Below, piece by piece: positions 34,719-44,097 of a stretch of 64,000 bases of DNA. The notes under the pieces are model-generated. The model saw only the letters and a list, made by a program, of their open reading frames with translations. It was not told the DNA's origin and searched no databases. The stretch is from Halosolutus amylolyticus. GTDB lineage: Archaea; Halobacteriota; Halobacteria; Halobacteriales; Natrialbaceae. The first letter of the stretch is position 1. The number at the start of each line of letters is the position of its first letter. Location of the stretch: NCBI RefSeq assembly GCF_023566055.1, contig NZ_JALIQP010000003.1:310001-374000 (forward strand). Direction: 5' to 3'. The position numbers and the translations under genes were made by a program.

Positions 34719-35738
34719 TCACTCCAGCGATCGGACGCCGAACGCCGACACCGAGACGCCGCCGATCAGGATCGGCATCCAGTAGATCGCTCCGCGGAAG
34801 ATGAGGACGGCGGCGGTGACCGCCGATGCCGGGATCCCGGTCGTCGGCACGAGCAGCGTGACGAATGCGGCCTCGATCCCGCCGAGACCGCCCGGGAGCG
34901 GGGCGGCGCCCGCGAGGTTCGCGAGCGGGATCACGAACAGCAGGACGTACGGCGGGACGCTGTAGCCGAGGGCGGCGAACGCGAGCATGAGCGCGGCCGT
35001 CTGGAAGAGCCAGCCACACAGCGACAGCCCGATCACCGCCGAAAGTCGCCACCGATCCGTCCCGACGCGCTCGATGTTCTCGAAGAACCGACCCAGCCGA
35101 TCCCGGATGTCTCCCTCGAGCGTCTCGGAGTCGAATCGATCGAGACCGAGGCGGCCGATCCGGGGAGCGACGACGGCGGGGAGGCGATCGACGATCGCGT
35201 ATCGGTATCGCCACACGACCACCATAACGAGGACGATGCCGCCGATCAGCGCGACCGCCGATCCGACCGCCGTCTCGAGGCGATCGCCCAGAGCGGCGGT
35301 GGTCGCGTAGTAGCTGACGCCGACGAGGACGAGCGAGATCGAGGGGACGACGTTGATGACGTCGACGCTCGCGATCCCGACGAGGCCGGTCTCGTACCGT
35401 GCGTCGGAGACCTTCGAGATGAGAAGCGCCGCGATCGGTTCACCGCCGGCCTGGCCGAACGGGGTGACGTTGTTGGCGAAGACGGCCCCGGCGTAGACGA
35501 AGAAGGACTTGGCGAGCGGGATGTCGACCCCGAGGGTTGCCAGGACGGTCCGGAGCATGAGACTCCAGGCGGCCAGCCAGCAGAGCGCGAGCGCGAACGT
35601 CGCGGCGACCAGGGAGAGATCCGCCGTCAACAGCGTGTCGACGACGCTCCGCGCGCCGACGGCGAAAAGCAGGACGGCGAACACCGCGATCGCCCCGAAG
35701 ACGCCGATAAAAAACGCGCGCCGGTTTCGCTCGTTCAT
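34719..35738 (-). CDS. UPF0104 membrane protein (AglD / lysyl-PG-synthase TM-like)
   Basis: 339 residues, eight or so membrane helices. The UPF0104 hallmarks are visible: FFVYAGAVFANNVTPFGQAGG then EPIAALL, and IPLANLAGAAPLPGGLGGIEA. This domain is the membrane part of AglD-type glycosyltransferases and MprF flippases. No glycosyltransferase domain is attached here, so it may work as a lipid flippase or partner. It faces a sulfatase-like gene divergently. Confidence 0.9.
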   Translation of the reverse strand: MNERNRRAFFIGVFGAIAVFAVLLFAVGARSVVDTLLTADLSLVAATFALALCWLAAWSLMLRTVLATLGVDIPLAKSFFVYAGAVFANNVTPFGQAGGEPIAALLISKVSDARYETGLVGIASVDVINVVPSISLVLVGVSYYATTAALGDRLETAVGSAVALIGGIVLVMVVVWRYRYAIVDRLPAVVAPRIGRLGLDRFDSETLEGDIRDRLGRFFENIERVGTDRWRLSAVIGLSLCGWLFQTAALMLAFAALGYSVPPYVLLFVIPLANLAGAAPLPGGLGGIEAAFVTLLVPTTGIPASAVTAAVLIFRGAIYWMPILIGGVSVSAFGVRSLE

Positions 35739-35826
35739 GGCTCGTATGAATCATCAGCGAACTTGAAACGTCTGATCGACGGCGGCGGGAGACCGACGGG
35801 TCCTGCCGCCACCCGTCTCTTCAATC

Positions 35827-35834
35827 GTTTTATT
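35827..35834 (+). promoter_or_regulatory. TATA box of the sulfatase-like gene
   Basis: GTTTTATT lies 26-33 nt before the ATG at 35860, so that start is preferred over in-frame codons upstream at 35833. Confidence 0.5.
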
Positions 35835-35859
35835 GCCATGGGACGGATTGTCGACAGTA

Positions 35860-37434
35860 ATGGACAGGACTCGTCAGTCGAACGTGCTCTTCGTCGTGCT
35901 GGACACGGTCCGGAAGGATCGTCTCGGACCGTACGGGTACGAGCGGGAGACGACGCCCGCGCTCTCGGCGTTCGCGTCGGAAGCGACCGTCTTCGAGTCG
36001 GCGGTTGCACCCGCACCGTGGACCCTGCCGGTCCACGCGTCGCTGTTTACCGGCCGCTACCCGAGCCAGCACGGGGCCGACCAGGGGAGTCCGTACCTCG
36101 AAGACGCGACGACGCTCGCGTCGATCCTCTCGGCGGGCGGCTACGACACGGCGTGTTACTCCTCGAACGCCTGGATCACGCCCTACACGGGACTCACCGA
36201 CGGCTTCGACGCACAGGACTCGTTCTTCGAGGTGCTCCCCGGCGACGTCCTCTCGGGGCCGCTCGCGGGCGCATGGCAGGCCGTCAACGACAACGCATAC
36301 CTCCGCGACCTGGCGTCGTCGATCGTCCACATCGGGGCCAAGGCCCACGCCAAACTCGCCAGCGGCGACGGGGCGGACTCGAAGACGCCGTCAGTCATCG
36401 ATCGAACGAAATCGTTCGTCGAGGACAGCGAGAGCGAACAGGGCTGGTTCGCGTTCGTCAACCTGATGGACGCCCACCTTCCCTACTACCCGCCCGAGGA
36501 GTACCGCGAGGAGTTCGCCCCCGGCGTCGACCCCGACGAGGTGTGCCAGAACTCCAAGGAGTTCAATTCGGGCGCACGCGACGTCGACGACGAGGAGTGG
36601 GCGGCCATCCGCGACCTCTACGACGCCGAGATCGCCCACATGGACGCCGAACTCGGCCGCCTGTTCGACTGGCTCCGCGAGACCGGCCAGTGGGAGGAGA
36701 CGACCGTCGTCGTGTGTGCCGACCACGGCGAACTCCACGGCGAACACGACCTCTACGGCCACGAGTTCGCCCTCTACGACGAACTGATCAACGTCCCCCT
36801 CATGGTGAAACACCCGGCCCTCGAGGCCGATCGCCGCGAGGATCTCGTCGAGTTGCTCGACTGCTATCACACGCTGCTCGACGTGCTGGACGTCGATCCC
36901 GACGCCGTGGCAGAGACGGGTGACGGGGACGCCGTCGCGTTCGATCCGACGCGATCGCTGCTCTCGAGCGAGTACCGGGCGTTCGACGGAGTGGCGCAAC
37001 CGGGCCCCGGCCAGCGTGCCGTCCTCGAGGCGGACGACGATACCGACTACGCGTTCGTCGAGTACGCCCAGCCGGTCATCGAACTCCACCACCTAGAGGA
37101 GAAGGCGAGCGAGGCCGGTATCGACCTGCCCGACGATCACCGTGCCTACTCGCGGCTGCGCGCCGCCCGGAGCACCGACGCGAAGTACGTCCGCGCCGAT
37201 CGGATTCCCGACGAGGGGTACCGACTCGACGACGACCCGGACGAGGGGACACCGATCGGCCCGGCCGAGGACGATCGCGTCGCCGCCGCGGAACGGGCGC
37301 TCGCCCGCTTCGAGGACGGCGTCGGCGGTGCGTGGGAGACCCCGGCCGAAACCGACGCCGACGGGGCCGACGCCCTGGCCGAGGCCGACGAGGAAACGCG
37401 CGATCGGTTGCGCGAACTCGGCTATCTGGAGTGA
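35860..37434 (+). CDS. Alkaline-phosphatase-superfamily (sulfatase-like) enzyme, Thr at the nucleophile
   Basis: 524 residues. Metal and active-site motifs: VLFVVLDTVRKDRLGPYG, PWTLPVHASLFTGRYPSQHG, FVNLMDAHLPYYPPEEY, TTVVVCADHGELHGEHDLYG and HEFALYDELINVPLMVKH. In true sulfatases the middle motif reads CxPSR; here it is TLPVH, so the formylglycine Cys is replaced by Thr. That is the pattern of phosphodiesterases and phosphoglycerol transferases, not of sulfatases. No signal peptide is visible. It may transfer or hydrolyse a phosphodiester in envelope glycan synthesis. The acidic C-terminus (from about 450) looks disordered. Confidence 0.85.
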   Translation: MDRTRQSNVLFVVLDTVRKDRLGPYGYERETTPALSAFASEATVFESAVAPAPWTLPVHASLFTGRYPSQHGADQGSPYLEDATTLASILSAGGYDTACYSSNAWITPYTGLTDGFDAQDSFFEVLPGDVLSGPLAGAWQAVNDNAYLRDLASSIVHIGAKAHAKLASGDGADSKTPSVIDRTKSFVEDSESEQGWFAFVNLMDAHLPYYPPEEYREEFAPGVDPDEVCQNSKEFNSGARDVDDEEWAAIRDLYDAEIAHMDAELGRLFDWLRETGQWEETTVVVCADHGELHGEHDLYGHEFALYDELINVPLMVKHPALEADRREDLVELLDCYHTLLDVLDVDPDAVAETGDGDAVAFDPTRSLLSSEYRAFDGVAQPGPGQRAVLEADDDTDYAFVEYAQPVIELHHLEEKASEAGIDLPDDHRAYSRLRAARSTDAKYVRADRIPDEGYRLDDDPDEGTPIGPAEDDRVAAAERALARFEDGVGGAWETPAETDADGADALAEADEETRDRLRELGYLE

Positions 37435-37530
37435 GGGCGCTTCTCACGCCCCTCGTGGGAGAGTGCGGCACGTATCACGGTTGCTGAACCAATAAGAATA
37501 CGTAGGTTCACTCGAAAGACAGGCCAACTG

Positions 37531-38388
37531 ATGAAAGACCAGCACTTCCTCGAGTCGGAGTGGGACTACTGTCTCGTGCTGGACGCGTGCCGGTACGACG
37601 TGTTCAGCGAGGTCTACGACGACTATCTCGACGGTACGCTGGAAAAACGCTGGAGTACCGGGTCGTCGACGCCGGAGTGGGCCTACCGGACGTTTACCGG
37701 CGACCACGACATCGCCTACTTCTCGGGGAACCCCTTCATCAACGATCTCGGAATTCCGCTGAACGAACTGAAGTGGGGGGCCAGTTGCGACTACGAGTGG
37801 ACGGCGTCGAACCACATCAGCGACGTCTACGACGTCTGGAAGACCGGCTGGGACGACGACCTCGGCACGGTCCCGCCGGAGAGCCTCGCGGAGGCGTTCC
37901 GGGAGAATCAGGCGGCTATCGCAGGGGCCGATCGGACGGTCCTCCACTACATGCAGCCACACGCTCCCTACCTCTCCCGGGGGAAAGGCGGGAAACTCGA
38001 GCAGATACAGAAGGGGATCCGCGAGCAGGAGGAAGCCGAGAACGGGGGCGACGACGGCGGCGCGCTCTCGTCGCTCGGCGATTCGCTCCGGCCCAAGGTC
38101 GAGAGCCGACTCGAGGACAGCGAACTCGCCCAGAAAGCGGGGCTCTGGCTCGAACTCGACCCGGCCGAACTCGTCAAGAACGGGACCAGGGAGGCCGCGC
38201 TCGCACTGTACGAGGAGAACCTGCGGATCGCACTCGAGTCCGTCGCGGACCTGGTCGAGCGACTGGACGGTCGGGTCGTCGTGACCGCCGACCACGGCGA
38301 GGCCTTCGGCGAGGAGGGCGTCTGGGAGCACCACATCGAGACGCACATCCCGCCGCTCATGGAGGTGCCGTGGCTCGAAGTCGAGTAG
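37531..38388 (+). CDS. Second alkaline-phosphatase-superfamily protein
   Basis: 285 residues, ATG at 37531 with AATAAGAATA about 30 nt upstream. It starts with WDYCLVLDACRYDVFSEVYD, the first metal motif, followed by a likely nucleophile region STGSSTPEWAYRTFTG, HYMQPHAPYLSRGKGG, and the metal motif VVVTADHGEAFGEEGVWEHH. It is shorter than its neighbour and belongs to the archaeal AlkP subgroup that often sits in polysaccharide clusters. Soluble and cytoplasmic as predicted. Followed closely by two glycosyltransferases on the same strand. Confidence 0.85.
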   Translation: MKDQHFLESEWDYCLVLDACRYDVFSEVYDDYLDGTLEKRWSTGSSTPEWAYRTFTGDHDIAYFSGNPFINDLGIPLNELKWGASCDYEWTASNHISDVYDVWKTGWDDDLGTVPPESLAEAFRENQAAIAGADRTVLHYMQPHAPYLSRGKGGKLEQIQKGIREQEEAENGGDDGGALSSLGDSLRPKVESRLEDSELAQKAGLWLELDPAELVKNGTREAALALYEENLRIALESVADLVERLDGRVVVTADHGEAFGEEGVWEHHIETHIPPLMEVPWLEVE

Positions 38389-38467
38389 CGCCCACGAATT
38401 CGAGCGCTCGCCGGCCCCGTCCCGCGGACCCGATCGGCCGACGGAACCAGTTCCGGTGTCCCCAGGT

Positions 38468-39451
38468 ATGAAAATCAGCCACTACTTCGAACTCGAGGCC
38501 CACGTCACCGGCGGCATCCGCGAATCGGTCAAGAACCAGCGGAAGATGCTGGATCGGCTGGACCTGCAGTACACGACCGAACCGACTCTCGACGCCGACG
38601 TCTTCCACTGTAACCTCATGGGCCCGCGTTCCGTCTGGTACGCGAAACGCGCTCGATCGCGAGGGATCCCCGTCGTCGCACACACCCACGTGACCGCGGA
38701 GGACTTCGGCGACAGTTTCCGGTTCACGAACGCGCTCGCGAAGCCGCTGAAACCGTACCTCGAGCGCGCGTACGGACTGGCCGACGCTCTGGTCTGTCCC
38801 TCCGAGTACAATCGTCGGCTGCTCGAAACGTACACCGACGTGCCGACGACCGTCATCTCGAACGGCGTCGATCGCGAGAAACTCGAGGGGTTCGAGTCGC
38901 TCGCGGACGAGTACCGCGAGCGGTACGATCTGCGTCCGCCGGTCGTCTTCCTCGTCGGCCACGTCATCAAACGCAAGGGGCTGGCGACGTTCGTCGAACT
39001 GGCCCGGCGGCGACCGGACCTGGACTTCGCGTGGTTCGGCCCGCTCGACCGATCGCTGAAGGGGCGGGAAACGCTCTCGCTGATCGACAACGCCCCGGAC
39101 AACTGCACGTTCACCGGCTACGTCGACGACGTCCGCGGTGCGTACGCGGCGGGCGACATCTTCTGTTTCCCGACCCACGAGGAGAACGAGGGGATCGCGC
39201 TCCTGGAGGCGATGACGGCCGGCAAACCGATCCTCGTCCGGGACATCGAGACCTTCTCGTGGCTCGAGGACGGCGAAGACTGCCTGAAGGTGTCGGGATC
39301 GGGCGTCGACGCGTTCGCGGACGCGATCGACCGACTCGAAGATCCCGATCGGCGCCGGGAACTCGGCGCGGCGGCGGCGGACCGGAGCGACGCGTTCTCG
39401 CTCTCGGCGGTCGCCGATCGCTACGAAACGCTGTACGCGGAGGTGGCCTGA
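38468..39451 (+). CDS. GT4-family glycosyltransferase 1
   Basis: 327 residues with the GT-B fold. Donor-side motifs: VVFLVGHVIKRKGLATFVEL (Lys for the nucleotide phosphate) and CFPTHEENEGIALLEAMTAG (E-x7-E type). It has only a short acceptor domain (HCNLMGPRSVWYAKRARSRG). ATG at 38468 gives MKISHYFELEAHVTGGIRES. Its stop TGA is directly followed by the ATG of the next gene, so the pair is translated together. Substrates unknown; probably a nucleotide-sugar to lipid or glycan transfer. Confidence 0.9.
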   Translation: MKISHYFELEAHVTGGIRESVKNQRKMLDRLDLQYTTEPTLDADVFHCNLMGPRSVWYAKRARSRGIPVVAHTHVTAEDFGDSFRFTNALAKPLKPYLERAYGLADALVCPSEYNRRLLETYTDVPTTVISNGVDREKLEGFESLADEYRERYDLRPPVVFLVGHVIKRKGLATFVELARRRPDLDFAWFGPLDRSLKGRETLSLIDNAPDNCTFTGYVDDVRGAYAAGDIFCFPTHEENEGIALLEAMTAGKPILVRDIETFSWLEDGEDCLKVSGSGVDAFADAIDRLEDPDRRRELGAAAADRSDAFSLSAVADRYETLYAEVA

Positions 39452-40546
39452 ATGAAGATCGGATTCTTCACGGACAGTTACTTCCCCGAGATCGACGGCG
39501 TAACGTACACGATCGACCTCTGGCGCGAGAAGCTAGAACGCGACGGACACGAGGTGTACGTCGTCTATCCCGACGGCGACTACGACCCCGACGACCGGGA
39601 GATCCCCGTCAGGTCGCTTCCGAACCCGTTCTACGCCGGCTACCGGATCCCGCTGGTCAAACGGACCGCGTCGCTTCCCGACCTCGACGTCGTCCACTGT
39701 CACGGGCCGGCACCGGTCGGTCTCCTCGGGCGATACTACGCGTGGAAACACGACTTGCCGGCGATCTACACCCACCACACGCCCATCGAGGAGTACTTCC
39801 ACCAGAGCGTCAGATCGGAGTCGATCGCGGCGCTCCTCAGGAAGGGGTACGTCCCCTGGGAGAACTCGTTGCTCCGGAGCTTCGACGTCGTGACCGCCTC
39901 GACGACCCGGATCAACCGCGACGTCGAGCACGTCCAGTTGCCGGTCGGCATCGACATGGAGTTCTTCCAGCCGACCGAGACGGACTGGTATCCCGACCCC
40001 GATCGGCCGGTGATCGGCTACAGCGGCCGGCTCAGCATGGAGAAAAACGTCGACGAGATCCTCCGCGTCGCCGACGAGATGCCCGACTACGAGTTCGTCA
40101 TCGTCGGCGAGGGGCCGTTCCGCGACCAGCTCGAGCGCGACGCCCCGGACAACGTGACGATCCGGGACTTCCTCCCCAGGGAAGCGTTGCCGATCTTCTA
40201 CTCCTCGATCGACGTCTTCGTGACCGCCTCGACCGCGGACACCCTGGGTCTCTCGACACTCGAGGCCAACGCCTGTGCCACCCCCGTCGTCGCCGCCGAC
40301 GTCGCGCCGTTCGATCGAACGATCGGGTCCGAAAACGGTGCCCGATTCCCGTACGGGGATCTCGAGGCGATGGCCGCCGAAATCGAGGGCTGTCTGGACG
40401 CCGAGTGGGACACCCGGGCGGCCGTCGAACAGTACGCCGTGCACCGAACCGTCGCCGATCTCGAGCAGCTGTACCACGAAACCTCGCTCTCGACGGACGA
40501 AGCGCCGGTCGAAACCGGGAGCCGCTGGCAACCCACGGACGATTAG
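39452..40546 (+). CDS. GT4-family glycosyltransferase 2
   Basis: 364 residues, PimB/MgdA-like. Acceptor domain MKIGFFTDSYFPEIDGVTYT, VVHCHGPAPVGLLGRYYAWK, YTHHTPIEEYFHQS; donor domain GYSGRLSMEKNVDEILRVAD and TASTADTLGLSTLEANACAT. The closest biochemically known relatives glycosylate membrane diacyl- or dialkyl-glycerol, so a role in haloarchaeal glycolipid (for example sulfated diglycosyl archaeol) synthesis is plausible. The gene starts with no gap after its partner. Confidence 0.9.
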   Translation: MKIGFFTDSYFPEIDGVTYTIDLWREKLERDGHEVYVVYPDGDYDPDDREIPVRSLPNPFYAGYRIPLVKRTASLPDLDVVHCHGPAPVGLLGRYYAWKHDLPAIYTHHTPIEEYFHQSVRSESIAALLRKGYVPWENSLLRSFDVVTASTTRINRDVEHVQLPVGIDMEFFQPTETDWYPDPDRPVIGYSGRLSMEKNVDEILRVADEMPDYEFVIVGEGPFRDQLERDAPDNVTIRDFLPREALPIFYSSIDVFVTASTADTLGLSTLEANACATPVVAADVAPFDRTIGSENGARFPYGDLEAMAAEIEGCLDAEWDTRAAVEQYAVHRTVADLEQLYHETSLSTDEAPVETGSRWQPTDD

Positions 40547-40591
40547 CCGTCCTGGGGGCACGCGACCGGGAGACGAGTGTACGACCGCGTT

Positions 40592-43500
40592 TCACTCGAC
40601 GATCCCGTCGTCGGCACAGCCGAGCGACGTGTGCGTACAGTCCCGGCAGTGGAGCCCACACTGGGCGGTCCCGAACTCGCTCTCGTCCGCAGCGCGGAGA
40701 TCCGCCGTCAACTGCGGGCGCATGTCCAGCAACTGCGCGGCAGAAAACAGCTGGACGTCGGGGCCGTTCGGCCCGACGTAGACGTAGCCGGCCGTTCGGA
40801 TCGGGGTCGAGAACACGTCCCTGGCGGCGAGGAGGTACAGCAGCAACTGGTAGCTCTCACCGAGTTCCTTGCGCTGGCTCCCCGTCTTGTAGTCGAGGAT
40901 CACGACCTCGCCGTCGTCGGTCCGCGCAATCGCGTCGATCGAGCCGACGATCGGGCCGCCGACGCTCGCGTCGTAGTCGGCGAGTTCGAACGGGACCTCC
41001 GCGCCGAGGGTCTCCCAGTCGGACGCCGGGGTTGCGAAGTAGCGATCGACGCAGGCTCTGGCCGCCGGAACGGCGTCCTCGAGGCCGTGGAGCCGCCCGA
41101 GTCGATCGCAGGCGGCCCGCCACTCGTCGGGCCCGGTGTAGTCCCGCCAGAACGCCTCTTCGGCGACGAAGTGGAACAGGGTCCCGATCGCGATGGGTGA
41201 GGCGCCGGTCGCGTCGGACGAATCCGGGAGGCCGTACGCGAGCGGGTCCGCGAACGCATCGACGACGTGGTCGAGCACGTGGCGACGCTCGCACTGGCCG
41301 ACCGTCTCGACGGAACTGTGACTGTGACGGCGCTCCAGTTCCCGGCCGACCCCGCCCGTGAGGTCGGTCCGGTAGCCGACCGTCTCGGGATCGATCGTCG
41401 AGAGTGTCCCGGCGCGGAGTTGCCGGGCCAACTCCAGCGTCTCGTCGATCGCGTCCTCGAGCGCGATGGGCGTCTCGAAGTACTGGAGCGAGACCGATTC
41501 GCGGTCCAGCCCGGCGTCGATCTCGTCGGTCAGATCCGTCCGGAACCGATCGTCGAGTTGCTCGTAGCTGTCGGTGATCCGATCCCAGACGTCCATGTGC
41601 GGGCCGCCGACGCTCCACTCGACGCCGGCGAGGTACTCGTCGAGCTGGCTCGCCGGCACGTCGGGCTCGTCCGGGTCGGTGCCGAAGAGGAACAGCCGCT
41701 CCTTCGCTCGCGTCAGGCCCACGTGGAGCACCCGCCATTCCTCGGGCACCTCGCCCACCGAGTGGTCGGTCCACAGCGAGGTGGCCCGATCGGCGTCGAC
41801 GAGGTCCGCGAGCGCCGAAAACGAGTGGGTCGACCGGGGGTAGGGATTGGGGAACGTCCCGGGCGGGAGCGGCGGCCAGTGGTCGGCGCTCAGGAACGGG
41901 AGCATCACGACGTCGAACTCCAGGCCCTTGGCCTGGAAGATCGTCATGACGTCGATCTTGTCGTCCGATCCCGCCGCCGTCTCCAGGTCGCCGCCCGATT
42001 CCCGGCCGCTGATCTCGCCCTGCAGTTCGAGATACGAGACGAACTCCTCGGTGAGTCGCGACTGCGTGACACGACCCTCGTCGAACGACTCCATCAGCCG
42101 TTCGATCGCCGCGAGTTCCCGCCGCTCGCCGGCCGTCAGGAACCACTCGAACCGCGTCTCCCGCTTGAGTTCGGCGTAGAGCTCCGAGATCGACAGCCGG
42201 TGGCGCTTCGATCGCAGCGTCTCGACGTCCGAACGGGCCCGCTCGAGGCGCTCGGGTGCGTCGAACTCATTCGCCGGCCGATCGGAAAGCGCGCGATAGG
42301 TGCTCGTCTCCGCGCGGTTGAGCCGGTCCAGGTCGGCCGCGGGAACGCGGTAGAACATCGTCAGGACCCGGTTCAGGCTGACGTCGTCGTGTGGATCGAC
42401 GAGCACCCGGAGGTACGCGAGGACGGTCTCGATCCCCGGGGACGTCTCGCCGCCCATGTCGTGGGCCAGTTCGTAGGGGAGGCAAGCCTCGTCGAGCTGG
42501 GCGGCGACCAGGTCGGCCTGCCGTTTGGTCCGGACGAGCACCGCGACGTCCCCCAGGTCGGCCGCCTCGATCGCGGGGAGGGTTCCCTTGACGAGCTTCG
42601 AGATGGCCGTGCTGACCTGGGCCGCCTGCTCTTCTTCCTCGTCGGCCGCGTCGACCGTGACGACGGCGTTCTCGACGTCGTCCTTGAACGCCGACAGCCC
42701 CTGGCTGTCGGCCGGCAGGTCGGCGACGAGGTCGAGGATCGCGTCCGGCGACCGGAAGTTCAGGTCCAGGGAGTAGCGTTCGAACCCCTCGAGTTCGTCG
42801 CTGATCCGGTCCATGTTCTCGGGGTGGGCACCCCGCCACTCGTAGATCGCCTGGTCCTGGTCGCCGATGACGAACAGCTCCGTCTCGGCGCCCAGCGCGG
42901 CGATCAGCTCCAGTTGCGCGTCGTCGGTGTCCTGGAACTCGTCACAGAGGATCAGGTCCCACTGGTCGACGATCCCCGATCGGACGGTTTCGTCCGAAAG
43001 CAACGTCGTGGCCCACCGGATGAGGTCGTCGTAATCGAGCGCCTGCTGGAACGCGCCCTCGCCGGCGAGTTCCCGCTCGTAGGCCCGGTAGCCGGGCAGG
43101 AAGTCGTGGGTCTGCTGGAGCATCTCGACGAACGCGACGAGTCGCCCGATCGGCGTCTGGTAGGTATCGGAGAAGAAGGTGGGCACGTTCCCGGCGAGGA
43201 GGGCCTGCGGGACGAACCGTTCGTACCAGCTCGAGGCCCCGTTCAGGAGTAACGCCTCGAGTTCGTCGACGAGGTCGAGCATCGTCCCGAGGTAGTCGGC
43301 TACCTCCGCCTCGACGGGCGTGCCGGATTCGAGTTGTCCTCGCTTGTGCCGGAGGACCGTCCGGTACTTCTGGAAGCGATCCTGGAACGCGAGCGGGTCG
43401 TCCGTGAGGGTCGGGTTCCGATCGGTGTCGAACAGCCGCCGGCCGAGCGCGTGCAGTTCCCGGGCCAGCGTCGACAGCCTGGCGATCGTCCCGGTTTCGG

Positions 43501-44071
43501 GGAGCGACGAGGCGACCTCGTCGGGGGTGACGCCCGCCCGTTTGAGGTCCTCGATGAACTCGATGAGGTCGCGCTCGACCCGGTCGGCCCCGGTCCGGGC
43601 GTCGATCGGTTCGACGAACCGGTACTCGAGGTCGTCGACGAGCGACTGGACGATCGCCCGCCGATCGTCGTCCGTGACGAGGTCGAACTCCGGCGCGAGG
43701 TCGAAGTAGTAGGCGTACTCGCCGAGCAACTGCTGGCAGAACGCGTGGTAGGTGTACGCGTCGACGTCGTACCCCCGCCCGTCCGCGAGCAGGTCGCCGA
43801 GGTCGTCCTTGATGGCGTGGGCGGCCTCGTTCGCGAACGTCAACACGAGGACGCGCTCGGGGGCGACGCCGCGGTTCTCGATCGCGTCCTCGATCCGCCA
43901 GGCCATCGTCTGGGTCTTGCCGGTACCCGCGCCGGCGCTGACGATGAGCCGATCGTCGGTCGCGGCGACGACGTCGCGCTGGGTGCCTCGCGGGCGGAGC
44001 GTCGCCGGTTCGTCTGCTGTCGCCGCGCCGTCGTCCGTCTCGGGTTCGTCCGTCCAGTCTCCGTCGGTCAT
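40592..44071 (-). CDS. UvrD/AddA-like helicase with C-terminal RecB-type Fe-S nuclease domain
   Basis: 1159 residues. SF1A helicase: Q motif region RGTQRDVVAA, Walker A VSAGAGTGKTQ (47-53), Walker B LILCDEFQDTDDAQ (about 375), motif III-like VIGDQDQAIYEWRGAHPENM and motif VI VLHVGLTRAKERLFLF. A PD-(D/E)XK nuclease follows, with VGSIDAIARTDDGEVVILDY then KTG (about 1050-1062) and QLLLYLLAARD. The last residues form a Cys cluster C-x3-C-x2-C-x6-C, with a further Cys at VETVGQCERRHV, as expected for a [4Fe-4S] nuclease. Start at 44071; the upstream frame lacks family sequence. Last gene of the three-gene unit, 26 nt after its partner. An AddA/RecB-like DNA end-processing enzyme is the best reading. 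Confidence 0.92.
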   Translation of the reverse strand: MTDGDWTDEPETDDGAATADEPATLRPRGTQRDVVAATDDRLIVSAGAGTGKTQTMAWRIEDAIENRGVAPERVLVLTFANEAAHAIKDDLGDLLADGRGYDVDAYTYHAFCQQLLGEYAYYFDLAPEFDLVTDDDRRAIVQSLVDDLEYRFVEPIDARTGADRVERDLIEFIEDLKRAGVTPDEVASSLPETGTIARLSTLARELHALGRRLFDTDRNPTLTDDPLAFQDRFQKYRTVLRHKRGQLESGTPVEAEVADYLGTMLDLVDELEALLLNGASSWYERFVPQALLAGNVPTFFSDTYQTPIGRLVAFVEMLQQTHDFLPGYRAYERELAGEGAFQQALDYDDLIRWATTLLSDETVRSGIVDQWDLILCDEFQDTDDAQLELIAALGAETELFVIGDQDQAIYEWRGAHPENMDRISDELEGFERYSLDLNFRSPDAILDLVADLPADSQGLSAFKDDVENAVVTVDAADEEEEQAAQVSTAISKLVKGTLPAIEAADLGDVAVLVRTKRQADLVAAQLDEACLPYELAHDMGGETSPGIETVLAYLRVLVDPHDDVSLNRVLTMFYRVPAADLDRLNRAETSTYRALSDRPANEFDAPERLERARSDVETLRSKRHRLSISELYAELKRETRFEWFLTAGERRELAAIERLMESFDEGRVTQSRLTEEFVSYLELQGEISGRESGGDLETAAGSDDKIDVMTIFQAKGLEFDVVMLPFLSADHWPPLPPGTFPNPYPRSTHSFSALADLVDADRATSLWTDHSVGEVPEEWRVLHVGLTRAKERLFLFGTDPDEPDVPASQLDEYLAGVEWSVGGPHMDVWDRITDSYEQLDDRFRTDLTDEIDAGLDRESVSLQYFETPIALEDAIDETLELARQLRAGTLSTIDPETVGYRTDLTGGVGRELERRHSHSSVETVGQCERRHVLDHVVDAFADPLAYGLPDSSDATGASPIAIGTLFHFVAEEAFWRDYTGPDEWRAACDRLGRLHGLEDAVPAARACVDRYFATPASDWETLGAEVPFELADYDASVGGPIVGSIDAIARTDDGEVVILDYKTGSQRKELGESYQLLLYLLAARDVFSTPIRTAGYVYVGPNGPDVQLFSAAQLLDMRPQLTADLRAADESEFGTAQCGLHCRDCTHTSLGCADDGIVE

Positions 44072-44097
44072 GGTGTGTCCTCTCGATCGATCATCGC

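Noticed and set aside
41267-43252. 661-codon plus-strand frame inside the helicase-nuclease gene
   Set aside because: Antisense shadow; the minus strand carries Walker and nuclease motifs.
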